DNA of 44,409 nucleotides from Rhodocyclaceae bacterium (GCA_018883265.1 VEQK01000014.1:1-44409), one strand, 5' to 3'. Numbered from the stretch's first letter, positions 34,026-44,124 are shown. Notes: generated by a model not told the origin, from the sequence alone. Numbers and translations: made by a program.

Positions 34026-34610
34026 TCAGTAACGGTCCAGTCCGGCAAAACCCATGAAAGCAAGGCTCATCAGGCCGGCCGTGACCATGGCGATGGCTAC
34101 GCCGCGGAAGTGTTGCGGCACATCGGCTGCTTCAACACGCTCGCGAATGCCGGCAAAGAGAATGAGTGCCAGAGAAAACCCGATCGAGCTACCAGCGCCA
34201 AACACGAGCGAGGCAATGAAGTCGTTGTTCTGACTTACGTTGATCAGCGGTACACCCAGTACGGCGCAGTTGGTCGTGATGAGTGGCAGGTAGATGCCGA
34301 GTACCTGATGCAGCATCGGGCTGGTCTTCTGGATCACCAGTTCGGTCAACTGGACGAGTGCGGCAATGGTCACGATAAAGGAAATCGTGCGCAGATACTC
34401 CAGCCCAAAAGGCATCAACAGGTAGTGATCAATGATGTAGCTCGCACCTGTACCCATCGTCAGTACAAAGGTCGTGGCAGCCCCCATCCCGTAAGCAGTT
34501 GTAAGCTTCCTGGATACCCCCATGAAAGGGCATAGACCAAGGATCCGTACCAGCACCACATTATTAACGAGTACGGCGCCAATCAGGATGAAGAGATACC
34601 CAGTCATCAA
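34026..34610 (-). CDS. rnfA: Rnf complex subunit RnfA
   Basis: A 194-residue membrane protein with six helices. [20 protein letters not shown] and [17 protein letters not shown] are family signatures and hold the two cysteines of the shared RnfA/RnfE iron-sulfur site. It is the first gene of the operon rnfABCDGE-nth-DUF1841. A promoter candidate lies 48-76 nt upstream. Confidence 0.96.
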   Translation of the reverse strand: MMTGYLFILIGAVLVNNVVLVRILGLCPFMGVSRKLTTAYGMGAATTFVLTMGTGASYIIDHYLLMPFGLEYLRTISFIVTIAALVQLTELVIQKTSPMLHQVLGIYLPLITTNCAVLGVPLINVSQNNDFIASLVFGAGSSIGFSLALILFAGIRERVEAADVPQHFRGVAIAMVTAGLMSLAFMGFAGLDRY

Positions 34611-34657
34611 TACGCCCGGAGCGCTGAATTTACAGCGGTTTAATCAAGTTAGGCTGC

Positions 34658-34686
34658 ATTATCCGTCGGCCGATGGTGTGGTGCAA
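34658..34686 (-). promoter_or_regulatory. Predicted rnf operon promoter
   Basis: On the minus strand TTGCAC (34681-34686) and GATAAT (34658-34663) are separated by exactly 17 nt. The -10 matches consensus at five of six positions. The stretch between rnfA and pyrD also has an AT-rich run and a 10-bp palindrome ACCGTACGGT (34725-34734). Confidence 0.5.
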
Positions 34687-34763
34687 CATGCATCCGCTAT
34701 ATCTTTATGCTTTTTTTATTGATTACCGTACGGTGACTAGGGCTTTATGGCATACACCCTGAT

Positions 34764-35813
34764 TCATGGGTGTTGCCGCGCTTTTTGGCGGCTATAATGG
34801 GACAGTGCTTCACCGGTCTCGCGCACAAGTGCCGGACCGCGATAAATCAAGCCAGTGTAAATCTGTATCAGATCGGCGCCGGCCTCGCGCTTGGCGACTG
34901 CATCGCTACCCGAGCTGATGCCCCCGACGCCAATCAGAGGGATTTCTCCCGCCAGTTTTGCGTGCAGTGCCTGAAGTACCGACGTGGACTTTTCAAAGAC
35001 GGGTCTCCCAGAAAGACCACCTGTTTCACCGGCGTTAGGGTCATCCATGACGGCGGCGCGTTCGAGGGTGGTGTTGGTGGCGATGACGGCGTCAAAGTGG
35101 TGACGTCGAACGGTTGTGGCAATAGCCTCAATCTGCAGATCATCCAGATCAGGTGCGATCTTCAGTGCCAGCGGCACATAGCGGCTATGCTGATCAGCCA
35201 GCCGCTCCTGGCGATCCTTAAGGGCATCGAGTAGTGCTTCGAGGGCATCGTCCTGCTGCAGTGAACGCAGATTCTGCGTGTTCGGGCTGGAAATGTTGAT
35301 CGTGACGTAATGTGCATGCGGATATGCGGCGTCCAATGCGATGAGGTAATCCTCGTTGGCACGATCAATCGGTGTGCTGGCATTCTTTCCGATATTGATC
35401 CCGACGATCCCGCCGTTCTTGACGAATGCGCTGGCCCGGACATTGGCCACGAGATGGTCAACCCCCTGATTGTTGAAGCCGAAGCGGTTGATCAGCGCCT
35501 CGTGTGCCGGTAGACGGAAAAGGCGCGGCTGCGCGTTACCCGGTTGCGCCCTGGGCGTTACCGTACCGATTTCGATGTAGCCAAAGCCCAGTGCAGCCAA
35601 CCCGTCGATATGGTCGCCGTCTTTGTCGAGGCCGGCCGCCAGACCAACGCGATTCGGAAAGTCGATACCCATGACAGTCACCGGATCAGCCGGGAGTTTT
35701 TGTCGGGCCAGACCCAGCTTCGCCGCGTGCTCTAGGCTATTTAGGCTCAACTTATGGGCCGTTTCTGGTGGCAGACTGAAGAGCAGCGGACGAATTAAGG
35801 GATACAGGTTCAT
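34764..35813 (-). CDS. pyrD: Quinone-dependent dihydroorotate dehydrogenase
   Basis: A 349-residue class 2 enzyme, bound to the inner membrane and feeding electrons to quinone in pyrimidine synthesis. The N-terminal helix ([20 protein letters not shown]) is the quinone/membrane part. [10 protein letters not shown] and FGFNNQG are FMN-barrel signatures. The catalytic serine is in [12 protein letters not shown] (Ser175/176). GVGGISSG and [10 protein letters not shown] bind the FMN phosphate. It begins 27 nt after bpt and is likely in the same operon. Confidence 0.97.
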   Translation of the reverse strand: MNLYPLIRPLLFSLPPETAHKLSLNSLEHAAKLGLARQKLPADPVTVMGIDFPNRVGLAAGLDKDGDHIDGLAALGFGYIEIGTVTPRAQPGNAQPRLFRLPAHEALINRFGFNNQGVDHLVANVRASAFVKNGGIVGINIGKNASTPIDRANEDYLIALDAAYPHAHYVTINISSPNTQNLRSLQQDDALEALLDALKDRQERLADQHSRYVPLALKIAPDLDDLQIEAIATTVRRHHFDAVIATNTTLERAAVMDDPNAGETGGLSGRPVFEKSTSVLQALHAKLAGEIPLIGVGGISSGSDAVAKREAGADLIQIYTGLIYRGPALVRETGEALSHYSRQKARQHP

Positions 35814-35840
35814 GGTGATCGTGATGAGTTGGAGCGTCTG

Positions 35841-36605
35841 TCAGAGAGGCTCGGAAGGTGCAGGCAAGCCGGACATTTTAATCCAGCGGTCGTTGTCCAG
35901 CATGTCCATTGGCTGGAAGCGAGCCTTGTAAGCCATTTTGGTGCTTTCGCCAATCCAGTAGCCCAGATACAAATAGGGCAGATGGTTGTACTGACACTGG
36001 ATGATCTGCCAGAGAATGGCATAGGTGCCGTAGCTCGCCTTGGGAGTGCCGGGGTCAAAAAAAGTGTACACCGCCGACAGACCGTCGTTTAGGACGTCAA
36101 TCATGCTGACCATCACCAGTTTGCCATCGATGCGAAATTCAACCAGGCGGGTATCGATGCCGCTATTGAGCAGAAACTCGCGGTATTGATCGGGATCATC
36201 ATCGTCCATGCCGCCCTGTGGATGACGCGACTGCTGGTAGTCGCGATAAAGCGCGTAGTGTTCCGGGTCAAAGATCAGCGGGCGTTCGCTCACCTGCATC
36301 AGGCCGGGCACATTGAGGCGGTTGATGATCTTGCGCTGGGTGCGATCCGGCGAAAATTCAAGAGCGCGAACCCGTACGGGGACGCAGCGCTGACAGCCAT
36401 CGCAGCGAGGGCGGTAGGTGAACTGGCCACTACGACGAAATCCACGGTGCACGAGCATTCCATACGTCGAGGTATCAACCTGGCTTGGCGGTACCGCGAC
36501 CTGGGATCGTGCTTGTCTGTCGGGAAGATAGCTGCAGGGGTAGGGTGCTGTCGTATAGAAATGCAACAGCGATTCCGGCAATGCGAGGTCGTTGATATTC
36601 GCCAT
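35841..36605 (-). CDS. bpt: Aspartate/glutamate leucyltransferase
   Basis: A 254-residue enzyme of the arginyltransferase/Bpt family. It adds leucine from Leu-tRNA to proteins starting with Asp or Glu, marking them for ClpS-ClpAP. The N-terminal domain has YPCSYLP and RPRCDGCQRCVPVR cysteines. GMDDDDPDQYREFLLNSGIDT and FFDPGTPKASYGTYAILWQI are family blocks. No clpS, clpA or aat is seen here. The gene heads a two-gene operon with pyrD. The alternative name ate is used where specificity is not known. Confidence 0.92.
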   Translation of the reverse strand: MANINDLALPESLLHFYTTAPYPCSYLPDRQARSQVAVPPSQVDTSTYGMLVHRGFRRSGQFTYRPRCDGCQRCVPVRVRALEFSPDRTQRKIINRLNVPGLMQVSERPLIFDPEHYALYRDYQQSRHPQGGMDDDDPDQYREFLLNSGIDTRLVEFRIDGKLVMVSMIDVLNDGLSAVYTFFDPGTPKASYGTYAILWQIIQCQYNHLPYLYLGYWIGESTKMAYKARFQPMDMLDNDRWIKMSGLPAPSEPL

Positions 36606-36633
36606 GGCGCAAGCTTAAACAAAAGGCCGGAAA

Positions 36634-36657
36634 TAAAAAACGCCGCAGGGTGCGGCG
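36634..36657 (-). terminator. Terminator of the NlpC/P60 gene
   Basis: CGCCGCA (36641-36647) and TGCGGCG (36651-36657) form a 7-bp stem with a 3-nt loop; on the minus strand six T follow. It isolates the bpt-pyrD operon from the gene upstream. Confidence 0.88.
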
Positions 36658-36681
36658 CTTAGGCTCATGGGTTGCTGCGCA

Positions 36682-37287
36682 TCAGAACGACAGCGCTTTG
36701 CTTGGCGCGGCAGTCACTCCATCCAGTCGGCGAGCGCCATTGTATTTGCCAACCCAGTAAGCCTGATGCATGTTCTCGACGCGAATCTCGGCACCCGGTT
36801 TTGGCGCGTGGACAAATTGATTGTTACCCAGATAAATGCCGACATGCGAGTAAGCACGCTTCATGGTATTGAAGAAGACCAGGTCGCCCGGTTTCAGCTC
36901 TTCGGCGCTGACTTTGGTGCCCAGGTTGGCCTGTTCGGCCGCAGTACGAGGCAGGTCGATACCGTTCGAGTCGAGGAAGACCAGCCGCGTAAAGCCGCTA
37001 CAATCCAGGCCGGACTCCACAGTATTACCGCCACGACGATAGGGTACACCGACGAATTCCAGGCCCTTGATGATCAGATCCTGGATGTTCACGGTGTAGC
37101 GATGGAGCAATCCTGGCTTCTCGGCCTCGTCTGCACGTACGCTAGTAGAAAAAGGAGCGATCACACCGGCAAACGTGATGGCGACCAGCGCCTGCACCAG
37201 TAGTTTCTTGCCTGATTTGTAAATGGGGTCGGCGCCGATGAGGCGGATGCGCAGACGCGACTTGCTGGGGGAGTTAACCTTATGCAT
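36682..37287 (-). CDS. NlpC/P60 cell-wall endopeptidase
   Basis: A 201-residue cysteine peptidase. The triad region is Cys96 (GLDCSGF), His148 (SHVGIYLG) and His160 (FVHAPK). The domain starts near residue 65 (IQDLIIKGLEFVGVPYRRGG). The N-terminus is unusual: 28 basic, polar residues precede a hydrophobic stretch (LLVQALVAITFAGVIAPF), so it is either an atypical signal or a start placed too early; no better start is clear. Family members cut peptide cross-bridges of peptidoglycan. A terminator follows. Confidence 0.88.
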   Translation of the reverse strand: MHKVNSPSKSRLRIRLIGADPIYKSGKKLLVQALVAITFAGVIAPFSTSVRADEAEKPGLLHRYTVNIQDLIIKGLEFVGVPYRRGGNTVESGLDCSGFTRLVFLDSNGIDLPRTAAEQANLGTKVSAEELKPGDLVFFNTMKRAYSHVGIYLGNNQFVHAPKPGAEIRVENMHQAYWVGKYNGARRLDGVTAAPSKALSF

Positions 37288-37669
37288 CCGGCTACTTTAA
37301 CCCATAAAGACGGGTTCGGGCAAGCCTTTTTAGGCTCTTGCCATGAAGCTTGTTTTTTCAAGGTATTCATAAGCTTGCATAGCAAACCCGAAGTTCTGGT
37401 CGATGTTTGCGCCGCAGCACCTTACCGAGCCCCGGCCCCGGGCGAAATCGGCAGCTTTCAGATCGATACTGGTGGCTGGGTCCGGTCTGTCCAGGTAGTC
37501 CTTGAGGCCCCCGAAAAGCTTCTTTCACGACTCATTGATAAGAGTTCTGCAAAAACTCGCTTTTCCCTCTCGCTTCTGGGTTCGCCTTGTGTTACAAATC
37601 AGGCTTACGCCGTTTTTTGCGGCAGGTCGTTCAATCTGCCGTTCCTCTGTCATTTGAAAGGAAACCGCC
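37288..37669. other. Intergenic region between NlpC/P60 gene and acnB (382 nt)
   Basis: No gene could be supported. It should contain the divergent promoters. A few small hairpins are seen: GGCA-AGCCT with AGGCT-CT-TGCC (37319-37342), a CTTG-T6-CAAG stem, and GCCG-T6G-CGGC near 37608. AAGCTT occurs three times. No promoter is convincing by eye. Confidence 0.4.
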
Positions 37670-40267
37670 GTGTTAGAAGCTTACCGCAGCCATGTTGCCG
37701 AGCGTGCCGCTCTGGGGATTCCCCCACTGCCGCTCAATGCCCAACAGACCGCTGACCTGGTCGAACTGCTGAAGAATCCGCCGAAGGGCGAAGAAGATTT
37801 TCTGGTTGAGCTGATCACCTACCGCGTGCCGGCGGGTGTGGATGACGCGGCTCGCGTCAAGGCCGGTTTCCTGGCCGCTGTGGCCAAAGGCGAAATCAAG
37901 TGCGCGCTGATCTCGCGTGTCCGCGCCACTGAACTGCTGGGTACCATGCTGGGCGGTTACAACGTCAAGCCGTTGATTGATCTGCTGTCTGATGCCGAGT
38001 GTGGCGCTGCTGCCGCCGAAGGCCTCAAGAAAACGCTGCTGGTGTTCGACTACTTCCATGACGTCAAGGAACTCGCTGATAAGGGCAATGCCAACGCCAA
38101 AGGTGTGATGCAGTCTTGGGCCGACGCCGAGTGGTTTACCTCGCGTCCGGAAGTCCCGGCTTCGCAGAAGCTGACCGTCCTCAAGGTTACCGGCGAAACC
38201 AACACTGATGACCTGTCGCCGGCACCGGATGCCTGGTCGCGTCCGGATATTCCGCTGCACGCCCTAGCCATGCTGAAGAACCCGCGTCCGGGTATCAATG
38301 CCGATGAGCCGGGCAGTCGTGGTCCGATCAAGCAACTGGAAGAGCTGGCCAAGAAGGGCAACCAGATCGCCTACGTCGGTGACGTGGTCGGTACCGGTTC
38401 GTCGCGTAAGTCAGCCACCAACTCGGTGCTGTGGTTCACCGGTGAAGATATTCCGTACGTGCCGAACAAGCGTTTCGGTGGCGTCTGCCTGGGTTCGAAG
38501 ATCGCGCCGATTTTCTTCAACACCATGGAAGATGCCGGCGCATTGCCGATCGAAATCGACGCCGGTCAGATGGACATGGGAGACGAGATCGAGCTGAAGG
38601 TCGATCAGGCCACGGCCAAAGTCACCGCGCTCAAGGGCGGCAAAATTATCGCCGAATCGCAACTGAAGACCCCGGTCATTCTGGACGAGGTCCGTGCCGG
38701 CGGTCGTATTCCACTGATCATCGGTCGCGGTCTGACCACCAAGGCCCGCGAAGCACTGGGTCTGCCGCCGTCGACGCTGTTCCGCCTGCCGCAGAATCCG
38801 GCCGATTCGGGTAAGGGCTTCTCGCTGGCCCAGAAGATGGTCGGTCGCGCCTGTGGTCTGCCGGAAGGCAAGGGTATCCGTCCGGGCACTTACTGCGAAC
38901 CGAAGATGACGACTGTGGGCTCGCAAGATACCACCGGCCCAATGACTCGTGACGAGCTGAAGGATCTGGCCTGTCTGGGCTTCTCGGCCGATATGGTCAT
39001 GCAGTCGTTCTGCCACACCGCCGCCTATCCGAAGCCGGTCGATGTGAAGATGCACCACGAACTGCCGCCGTTCATCGAGAACCGTGGCGGCGTTGCGCTG
39101 CGTCCGGGTGACGGTGTGATCCACTCGTGGCTCAACCGTCTGCTGCTGCCGGATACCGTAGGTACCGGCGGTGACTCGCATACCCGTTTCCCGATTGGTA
39201 TTTCGTTCCCGGCCGGTTCGGGTCTGGTGGCTTTTGCTGCTGCTACCGGCGTTATGCCTCTGGATATGCCGGAATCGGTACTGGTTCGCTTCAAAGGCAA
39301 GCTGCAGCCTGGCATCACCCTGCGTGACATGGTGAACGCCATTCCGCTGGCTGCCATCAAGCAAGGCCTGCTGACCGTTGAGAAGAAAGGCAAGAAGAAC
39401 ATTTTCTCGGGCCGCATTCTCGAAATCGAAGGTCTGCCAGATCTGAAGGTTGAGCAAGCATTTGAGCTCTCGGATGCTGCTGCCGAGCGTTCGGCCGCCG
39501 CCTGTGCCATCCAGCTGAATCCGGAACCGATCGCTGAATACCTGCGTTCGAACATCACACTAATGAAGTGGATGATCGCTAACGGTTACCAGGACAAGCG
39601 TACGCTGGAGCGTCGCATCAAGGCCATGGAAGCCTGGATCGCCGATCCGCAGCTGCTGAAGGGCGATGCAGACGCAGAATACGCCGCCGTGATCGAAATC
39701 GACATGGACCAGATCAAAGAACCGATCGTGGCCTGCCCGAACGATCCGGATGACGTGAAGCTGCTGTCGGAAGTTGCCGGCGACAAGATCGACGAAGTCT
39801 TCGTCGGTTCGTGTATGACCAACATTGGTCACTTCCGCGCCGCCTCCAAGCTGCTCGAAGGCAAGACCGACATTCCGGTCCGCCTGTGGATCGCCCCGCC
39901 GACCAAGATGGACCAGCACGTGCTGACCGAAGAAGGCCATTACGGCGTTCTGGGTCGCACGGGAGCCCGTATGGAAATGCCGGGCTGCTCGCTGTGTATG
40001 GGTAACCAGGCACAGATCCGCAAGGGCTCGACCGCCATGTCGACCTCGACCCGTAACTTCCCGAACCGTCTGGGTATCGATACCCGCGTGTATCTGGGTT
40101 CGGCCGAGCTGGCGTCTGTTTGTGCACTGCTGGGCAAGATCCCGACCCCGGCCGAGTACATGGAACACCAGGGCGTGATCAGCAAGGATGCTGACAAGAT
40201 CTACCGCTACATGAACTTCGATCAGATCAAGGAGTTCAAGGACGTGGCAGACACCGTCAACGTCTAA
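37670..40267 (+). CDS. acnB: Aconitate hydratase B
   Basis: An 865-residue 4Fe-4S enzyme of the TCA cycle, converting citrate to isocitrate; it may also act on 2-methylisocitrate. The N-terminal HEAT-like domain and the swivel domain come first, as in AcnB rather than AcnA. Cluster ligands are Cys715 ([10 protein letters not shown]) and Cys773/Cys776 ([10 protein letters not shown]). [10 protein letters not shown] is a family block. The start is GTG 37670, with AAGGAA upstream. In relatives the apo-protein binds mRNA. Confidence 0.97.
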   Translation: MLEAYRSHVAERAALGIPPLPLNAQQTADLVELLKNPPKGEEDFLVELITYRVPAGVDDAARVKAGFLAAVAKGEIKCALISRVRATELLGTMLGGYNVKPLIDLLSDAECGAAAAEGLKKTLLVFDYFHDVKELADKGNANAKGVMQSWADAEWFTSRPEVPASQKLTVLKVTGETNTDDLSPAPDAWSRPDIPLHALAMLKNPRPGINADEPGSRGPIKQLEELAKKGNQIAYVGDVVGTGSSRKSATNSVLWFTGEDIPYVPNKRFGGVCLGSKIAPIFFNTMEDAGALPIEIDAGQMDMGDEIELKVDQATAKVTALKGGKIIAESQLKTPVILDEVRAGGRIPLIIGRGLTTKAREALGLPPSTLFRLPQNPADSGKGFSLAQKMVGRACGLPEGKGIRPGTYCEPKMTTVGSQDTTGPMTRDELKDLACLGFSADMVMQSFCHTAAYPKPVDVKMHHELPPFIENRGGVALRPGDGVIHSWLNRLLLPDTVGTGGDSHTRFPIGISFPAGSGLVAFAAATGVMPLDMPESVLVRFKGKLQPGITLRDMVNAIPLAAIKQGLLTVEKKGKKNIFSGRILEIEGLPDLKVEQAFELSDAAAERSAAACAIQLNPEPIAEYLRSNITLMKWMIANGYQDKRTLERRIKAMEAWIADPQLLKGDADAEYAAVIEIDMDQIKEPIVACPNDPDDVKLLSEVAGDKIDEVFVGSCMTNIGHFRAASKLLEGKTDIPVRLWIAPPTKMDQHVLTEEGHYGVLGRTGARMEMPGCSLCMGNQAQIRKGSTAMSTSTRNFPNRLGIDTRVYLGSAELASVCALLGKIPTPAEYMEHQGVISKDADKIYRYMNFDQIKEFKDVADTVNV

Positions 40268-40287
40268 GTTGATCCAGCACTAAAAAG

Positions 40288-40319
40288 AACCCGCCGCTCG
40301 CAAGACCGGCGGGTTTTTT
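40288..40319 (+). terminator. acnB terminator
   Basis: AACCCGCCG (40288-40296) and CGGCGGGTT (40307-40315) form a 9-bp stem, followed by TTTT. Confidence 0.9.
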
Positions 40320-40369
40320 CATGCCGTAGATCTGGTAAATTAAAGGCATTGGCTTAAAGGAGCATTGCT

Positions 40370-40768
40370 ATGAAAACAATCCACCTCATTTTTCCGCTAG
40401 TTCTAGCGTCCTTTGCTGGCGTGTCACAGGCGGAATCATTACGTGGCATCAGCGTGGTGAATAATGGCAGCTATGCCCTCGATACCGATAGCATCGTGCA
40501 CTCCAACGGCAAGACAGCCTTCACGGTGCTGACGAATTACACTAACAAGATGAAGGCGCCAAATGGCGCCGAATACATGAAAGCCAGCAACACTTTCCTA
40601 GCTGACTGCAAGGCCAAGACACAGGCGCTGACGGGTGTGACCCTCATGGATGGTGCCGGCAAGACGGTTTATACCTATACACCGACACCAGCCGAGGCGC
40701 CGATGATCACGCCAGAAAAGAATTCGCTCGACGACCGAATCATGCAGATGGCTTGCCGGGCCAAATAA
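40370..40768 (+). CDS. Exported small protein, possibly surface-adhesin E-like
   Basis: A 132-residue protein. A signal peptide (first 21 residues, cleavage near SQA/E) and AAGGAG upstream support the ATG. The mature part reads VVNNGSYALDTDSIVHSNGKTAFTV, then NTFLADCKAKTQAL and a terminal MACRAK. Two cysteines may form a disulfide. The pattern (a residue-type statement, then a strand with a Cys) resembles the Haemophilus protein E family, but this is a weak call. Its stop is 4 nt from that of the converging mgtA. Confidence 0.7.
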   Translation: MKTIHLIFPLVLASFAGVSQAESLRGISVVNNGSYALDTDSIVHSNGKTAFTVLTNYTNKMKAPNGAEYMKASNTFLADCKAKTQALTGVTLMDGAGKTVYTYTPTPAEAPMITPEKNSLDDRIMQMACRAK

Positions 40769-40772
40769 TCCA

Positions 40773-43322
40773 TTACGTGCTTTGTTTGGCCATGTGCCTG
40801 TAAAAGAGCCGTTTAACGATTTCGAGCAGAATAAGATAACTCAGCACCATCCCGGCCAGAATCGCAAAAAAGAGTGGCGGTAAAGGCTCGAAGCCAAGCG
40901 CGCTGGCCAGCGGTGTAAACGGTATTAGGCAGGTGAGGAGTACAACCCCGATCGATGTGGCAGCCAGCCACGGGTTGGGGCGGCTCTTCCAGGCGCTACC
41001 GGCTGTACGGATGATGAAGATCGCCAGGACTTGCGTCGCGAGCGATTCGACGAACCAGCCGGTATGAAAAAGCGCCTCGTTCGCCTTGAAAACCCAGAGC
41101 ATCACGCCAAAGGTCATAAAGTCGAAGAGTGAGCTGACCGGTCCCGCAGTCCACATGAAATTGCGGATGAAACCAATGTCCCAGTGCTGTGGCTTCTGGA
41201 GTGTTTCGCTATCCACGTTATCCATCGGAATCGGAAACTCCGACAAATCGTAAAGCAGATTGTTGAGTAGGACCTGGGCTGGTAATAACGGGAGGAATGG
41301 CAGGAAGAGGGTCGCCGCCGCCATACTGAACATGTTGCCGAAGTTGGAGCTGGTGCCCATCATGATGTACTTCATGATGTTGGTGGTAGTTCGACGTCCT
41401 TCGCTGACGCCCCGGCAGATGACATTGAGATCCTGCTCAAGCAGAATCAGATCGGCGGCTTCGCGTGCCACATCCACGGCAGTATCGACGGAGATACCCA
41501 CATCGGCAGCATGTAACGAAGGGGCGTCATTGATGCCGTCGCCCAGGTAGCCCACGGTGTGCCCCAGTTGCTTAAAGGCAAGGATGATACGTTTCTTCTC
41601 GGCGGGGTTGATGCGACAGAACAGATTCACATCCCGGATCCGCGCGGCCAGGCTGGCGTCATCCATCGCAGAGACATCCCGCCCCAGCAAAACGCCGCTC
41701 ACCGGCATACCAATCAGATTGCAAACGTAGCGGGTGACTTCTTCGCTATCGCCGGTCAGGATGCGAACACTTACGCCGCTGGCGGTTAAGGTCTTGATCG
41801 CCGCCGCTGCACTTTGTTTTGGGGGATCCAAAAATCCGGCGAAACCCGCAAAGGTGAGCTCAGTTTCGTCATCGATCACGGCGTGGTCATGCGTACTTGG
41901 TACATTGCGCCAGGCGATGCCCAGCACTTTGAAGCCCTGGCTGCCCAACTGATGATACAGGCGCTTAATGCGTTGGCGGTCATCGTCTGTCAGTGGGCGA
42001 ATGTCATCGCCGGCCTGCCATTGTGTGCAATGTTTCAAGACATCTTCCGGGGCGCCTTTGACGATCAACTGGCGCTGACCCTGTCGGGTAATTAAGACGG
42101 AGACGCGTCGTCGTTCAAAATCGAAGGGGACTTCATCGACCTTGGTCCAGTTCTCAGCAGCAATGGGCGCATCCAGTTCATGGTGATCGAGAATCGCATC
42201 GTCGAGGGGGCTACGTAGTCCGGATTCGAAGCAGCTATTCAGATAGGCCAATCGCAGAACCTCGGCACTGTCTTCACCAAGTGCGTTGACGTGGCGTTCA
42301 AGTCGAATCCGTGCCTCAGTGAGCGTGCCTGTTTTATCGGTGCATAGAACATCCATGCCGCCAAGGTCTTCAATGGCAGACAGTTTTTTAACGATCACGT
42401 GTTTTTTCGATAAGCGGATCGCACCGCGCGACAGCGTCAGCGTCACAATCATCGGTAGGAGCTCTGGGGTCAGGCCAACCGCCAAGGCAATTGAAAAAAG
42501 AAACGATTCCAGTAGCGGACGTTGAAAGACGGCGTTAATCAGGAAGACAAATAGCACCAAGAAGATGGTGAGCCGCATGATCAGTTGGCCGAAGGATTGC
42601 AACCCCAGCTCAAAGCGGGTCGGGGGCGGCTGCCTGGTCAACGTTTCGGCAATGTCGCCCAGTGCGGTTCGTTCACCGGTGCTACAAACAAGGGCTGTGG
42701 CAATGCCGCTCACGACGGATGTGCCCATAAACACGGCGTTATCGGCTTCAGAAAACTCGTGGGTTGCTTCCGTCAGAGATGTGGCGTGTTTTTCTACCGG
42801 AAACGTTTCACCGGTCAGTACCGATTGATTGACAAAGAAGTCCTTGGCGTCGAGCAAGCGACAATCAGCCGGCACTAAGGCGCCTGCATTTAATAGAACA
42901 ATATCCCCCGGAACGATCTTCTCTAGTCGTATTTCAACAGGTTGCCCATTACGTAAGACCGTAGCCCGCACAGCCACCTGTTTCTTCAGGAGGTTGGCCG
43001 CATGTTCGGCCCGGTGTTCCTGAAAGAAATCTAGGGTCACGCTGAGCAATACAATCGACCAGATGATCCAGGCTCCCTCGACTTCGCCCATCAACGCCGA
43101 AAGACCGCTGGCTACCAAAAGAATCAACACCAGCGGGTTCTTGAAGTGAGCTAAATACTGCCGAATACTGCTGAGCCGGTTTGTGGTGTCGAGCAAATTC
43201 CGACCGTAACGCTCTAGCCGCGCCTCGGCCTCAGTCTGGGTCAAACCATTGGCATTTGCGGCTAGTCCGCCTAGAAGTTCAGGTAAGTCGGTGTTCCAGA
43301 AGTCGGTGGGTCGGTTGGTCAT
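40773..43322 (-). CDS. mgtA: Magnesium-translocating P-type ATPase
   Basis: An 849-residue P3B-type ATPase that imports Mg2+ down to the cytoplasm. The phosphorylated Asp329 is in DKTGTLTEAR. LTGETFP, RILTGDSEE and GDGINDAPSL are the actuator, N/P and hinge motifs. TSSNFGNMFSMAAATLFLPFLPLLPAQVLLNNLLYDLSEFPIPMDNVD is diagnostic of MgtA/MgtB. ATG 43322 is chosen; GTG 43352 is possible. Only about 120 nt separate it from mazE, so the long regulatory leader of enteric mgtA is unlikely here. Confidence 0.94.
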   Translation of the reverse strand: MTNRPTDFWNTDLPELLGGLAANANGLTQTEAEARLERYGRNLLDTTNRLSSIRQYLAHFKNPLVLILLVASGLSALMGEVEGAWIIWSIVLLSVTLDFFQEHRAEHAANLLKKQVAVRATVLRNGQPVEIRLEKIVPGDIVLLNAGALVPADCRLLDAKDFFVNQSVLTGETFPVEKHATSLTEATHEFSEADNAVFMGTSVVSGIATALVCSTGERTALGDIAETLTRQPPPTRFELGLQSFGQLIMRLTIFLVLFVFLINAVFQRPLLESFLFSIALAVGLTPELLPMIVTLTLSRGAIRLSKKHVIVKKLSAIEDLGGMDVLCTDKTGTLTEARIRLERHVNALGEDSAEVLRLAYLNSCFESGLRSPLDDAILDHHELDAPIAAENWTKVDEVPFDFERRRVSVLITRQGQRQLIVKGAPEDVLKHCTQWQAGDDIRPLTDDDRQRIKRLYHQLGSQGFKVLGIAWRNVPSTHDHAVIDDETELTFAGFAGFLDPPKQSAAAAIKTLTASGVSVRILTGDSEEVTRYVCNLIGMPVSGVLLGRDVSAMDDASLAARIRDVNLFCRINPAEKKRIILAFKQLGHTVGYLGDGINDAPSLHAADVGISVDTAVDVAREAADLILLEQDLNVICRGVSEGRRTTTNIMKYIMMGTSSNFGNMFSMAAATLFLPFLPLLPAQVLLNNLLYDLSEFPIPMDNVDSETLQKPQHWDIGFIRNFMWTAGPVSSLFDFMTFGVMLWVFKANEALFHTGWFVESLATQVLAIFIIRTAGSAWKSRPNPWLAATSIGVVLLTCLIPFTPLASALGFEPLPPLFFAILAGMVLSYLILLEIVKRLFYRHMAKQST

Positions 43323-43385
43323 GGCTGAGTATAGCCTTGGTGTTGCTGGCACGAATCGATTCCATCAGGAGAATACGCAAGTTGC

Positions 43386-43440
43386 TTGACAGAGCCTCTT
43401 CAACGTTTATACTGATGTTTAAACATTAAGCCTAAGAGGC
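43386..43440 (+). promoter_or_regulatory. mazEF promoter with nested inverted repeats
   Basis: TTGACA (43386-43391), 16 nt, TATACT (43408-43413): an almost perfect promoter. ATGTTTAAACAT (43415-43426) is a perfect 12-bp palindrome just after the -10. GCCTCTT (43394-43400) and AAGAGGC (43434-43440) form an outer inverted repeat around the -10; its right arm includes the ribosome site AAGAGG. This layout fits autorepression by MazE or MazEF. Confidence 0.7.
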
Positions 43441-43445
43441 CGTTC

Positions 43446-43700
43446 ATGAGTGAAGCAATTCTAGATATCAAGCATTGGGGAAACTCCCTGGGAGTTCGGC
43501 TACCTGCTGCCTTGGCGCGTGAAGCGGGGCTCAGTGTCGACCAACGGGTTCGCCTGGTGGTCGAGGATGGTCGGGTGGTGATAATTCCGCTCGGTAGCGA
43601 ACGCTTAACCCTTGAACAACGCCTTGCCAAGTACGACGTTGAGCGACATGGTGGTGAAGCCATGGGAACTGATGACCATCTGGGGGCAGAGCGGTGGTAG
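43446..43700 (+). CDS. mazE: MazE-type antitoxin
   Basis: An 84-residue protein. The N-terminal SpoVT/AbrB-like DNA-binding domain reads IKHWGNSLGVRLPAALAREAGLSVDQRVRLVVEDGRVVI. The acidic, flexible C-terminus (from about residue 58) should wrap and block the toxin. AAGAGG lies 6 nt before the ATG. The 3' end overlaps the toxin start by 7 nt. Confidence 0.9.
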   Translation: MSEAILDIKHWGNSLGVRLPAALAREAGLSVDQRVRLVVEDGRVVIIPLGSERLTLEQRLAKYDVERHGGEAMGTDDHLGAERW

Positions 43701-44080
43701 GACGCCCCCGCATCGGTGCACTTTGGGTGCCAGATCGACAAGACATCATCTGGATTGATTGCAACCCGCAGTCTGGCCGCGAGATGAAGGATATGCATCC
43801 GTTTCTTGTTCTATCGCCTAAATCCTTCAACGAGAAAACATCGTTGGTTGTCGGCCTGCCGATGACAACGGCTGCGTACAACGCGGATAACCCGTTTGCA
43901 GTTGCTGTGGGTCATGTGGAAAAGCGTGGACAACCCAAAATAAGTTTTGTTCTGTGTCATCAGCCCAAATCATTTGATTGGCGTGCACGCGGTGCAAAGC
44001 CGCATCCTTTTGGCGCACTCGATGCGGTGGCATTTCAGGAAGTCTGCGCAGTGTTGAATCAGATCATGCAGATCGCTTGA
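43694..44080 (+). CDS. mazF: MazF/PemK-type mRNA endonuclease toxin
   Basis: A 128-residue toxin. VPDRQDIIWIDCNPQSGREMKDMHPFLVLSPKSFN is the core of the MazF fold, with the loop Arg-Glu and the buried Pro. GLPMTTAAYNADNPFAV and KISFVLCHQPKSFDWRARGA follow. These enzymes cut mRNA at short sequences. GTG 43694 is the start, inside the antitoxin's end. The DUF/PemK branch cannot be decided further. No sign of damage. Confidence 0.9.
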   Translation: MVGRPRIGALWVPDRQDIIWIDCNPQSGREMKDMHPFLVLSPKSFNEKTSLVVGLPMTTAAYNADNPFAVAVGHVEKRGQPKISFVLCHQPKSFDWRARGAKPHPFGALDAVAFQEVCAVLNQIMQIA

Positions 44081-44090
44081 GCCGATAGCG

Positions 44091-44124
44091 AAAAAGCCCC
44101 GGAGTTTGACCTCTGGGGCTTTTT
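44091..44124. terminator. Bidirectional terminator of mazF and nrdJ
   Basis: AAAAAGCCCC (44091-44100) pairs with GGGGCTTTTT (44115-44124); four more pairs inside give a 14-bp stem with a 6-nt loop. A/T runs on both sides serve either direction. Confidence 0.92.

Noticed and set aside
34700-34740. FNR-like box (TTGAT) upstream of rnfA
   Set aside because: The second half-site ATCAA is missing at the right distance.
37282-37755. Plus-strand ORF upstream of and overlapping acnB
   Set aside because: No ribosome site, odd composition, and it overlaps the acnB start in another frame.
38411-39457. Minus-strand ORF of 348 codons inside acnB
   Set aside because: A shadow of a fully conserved gene.
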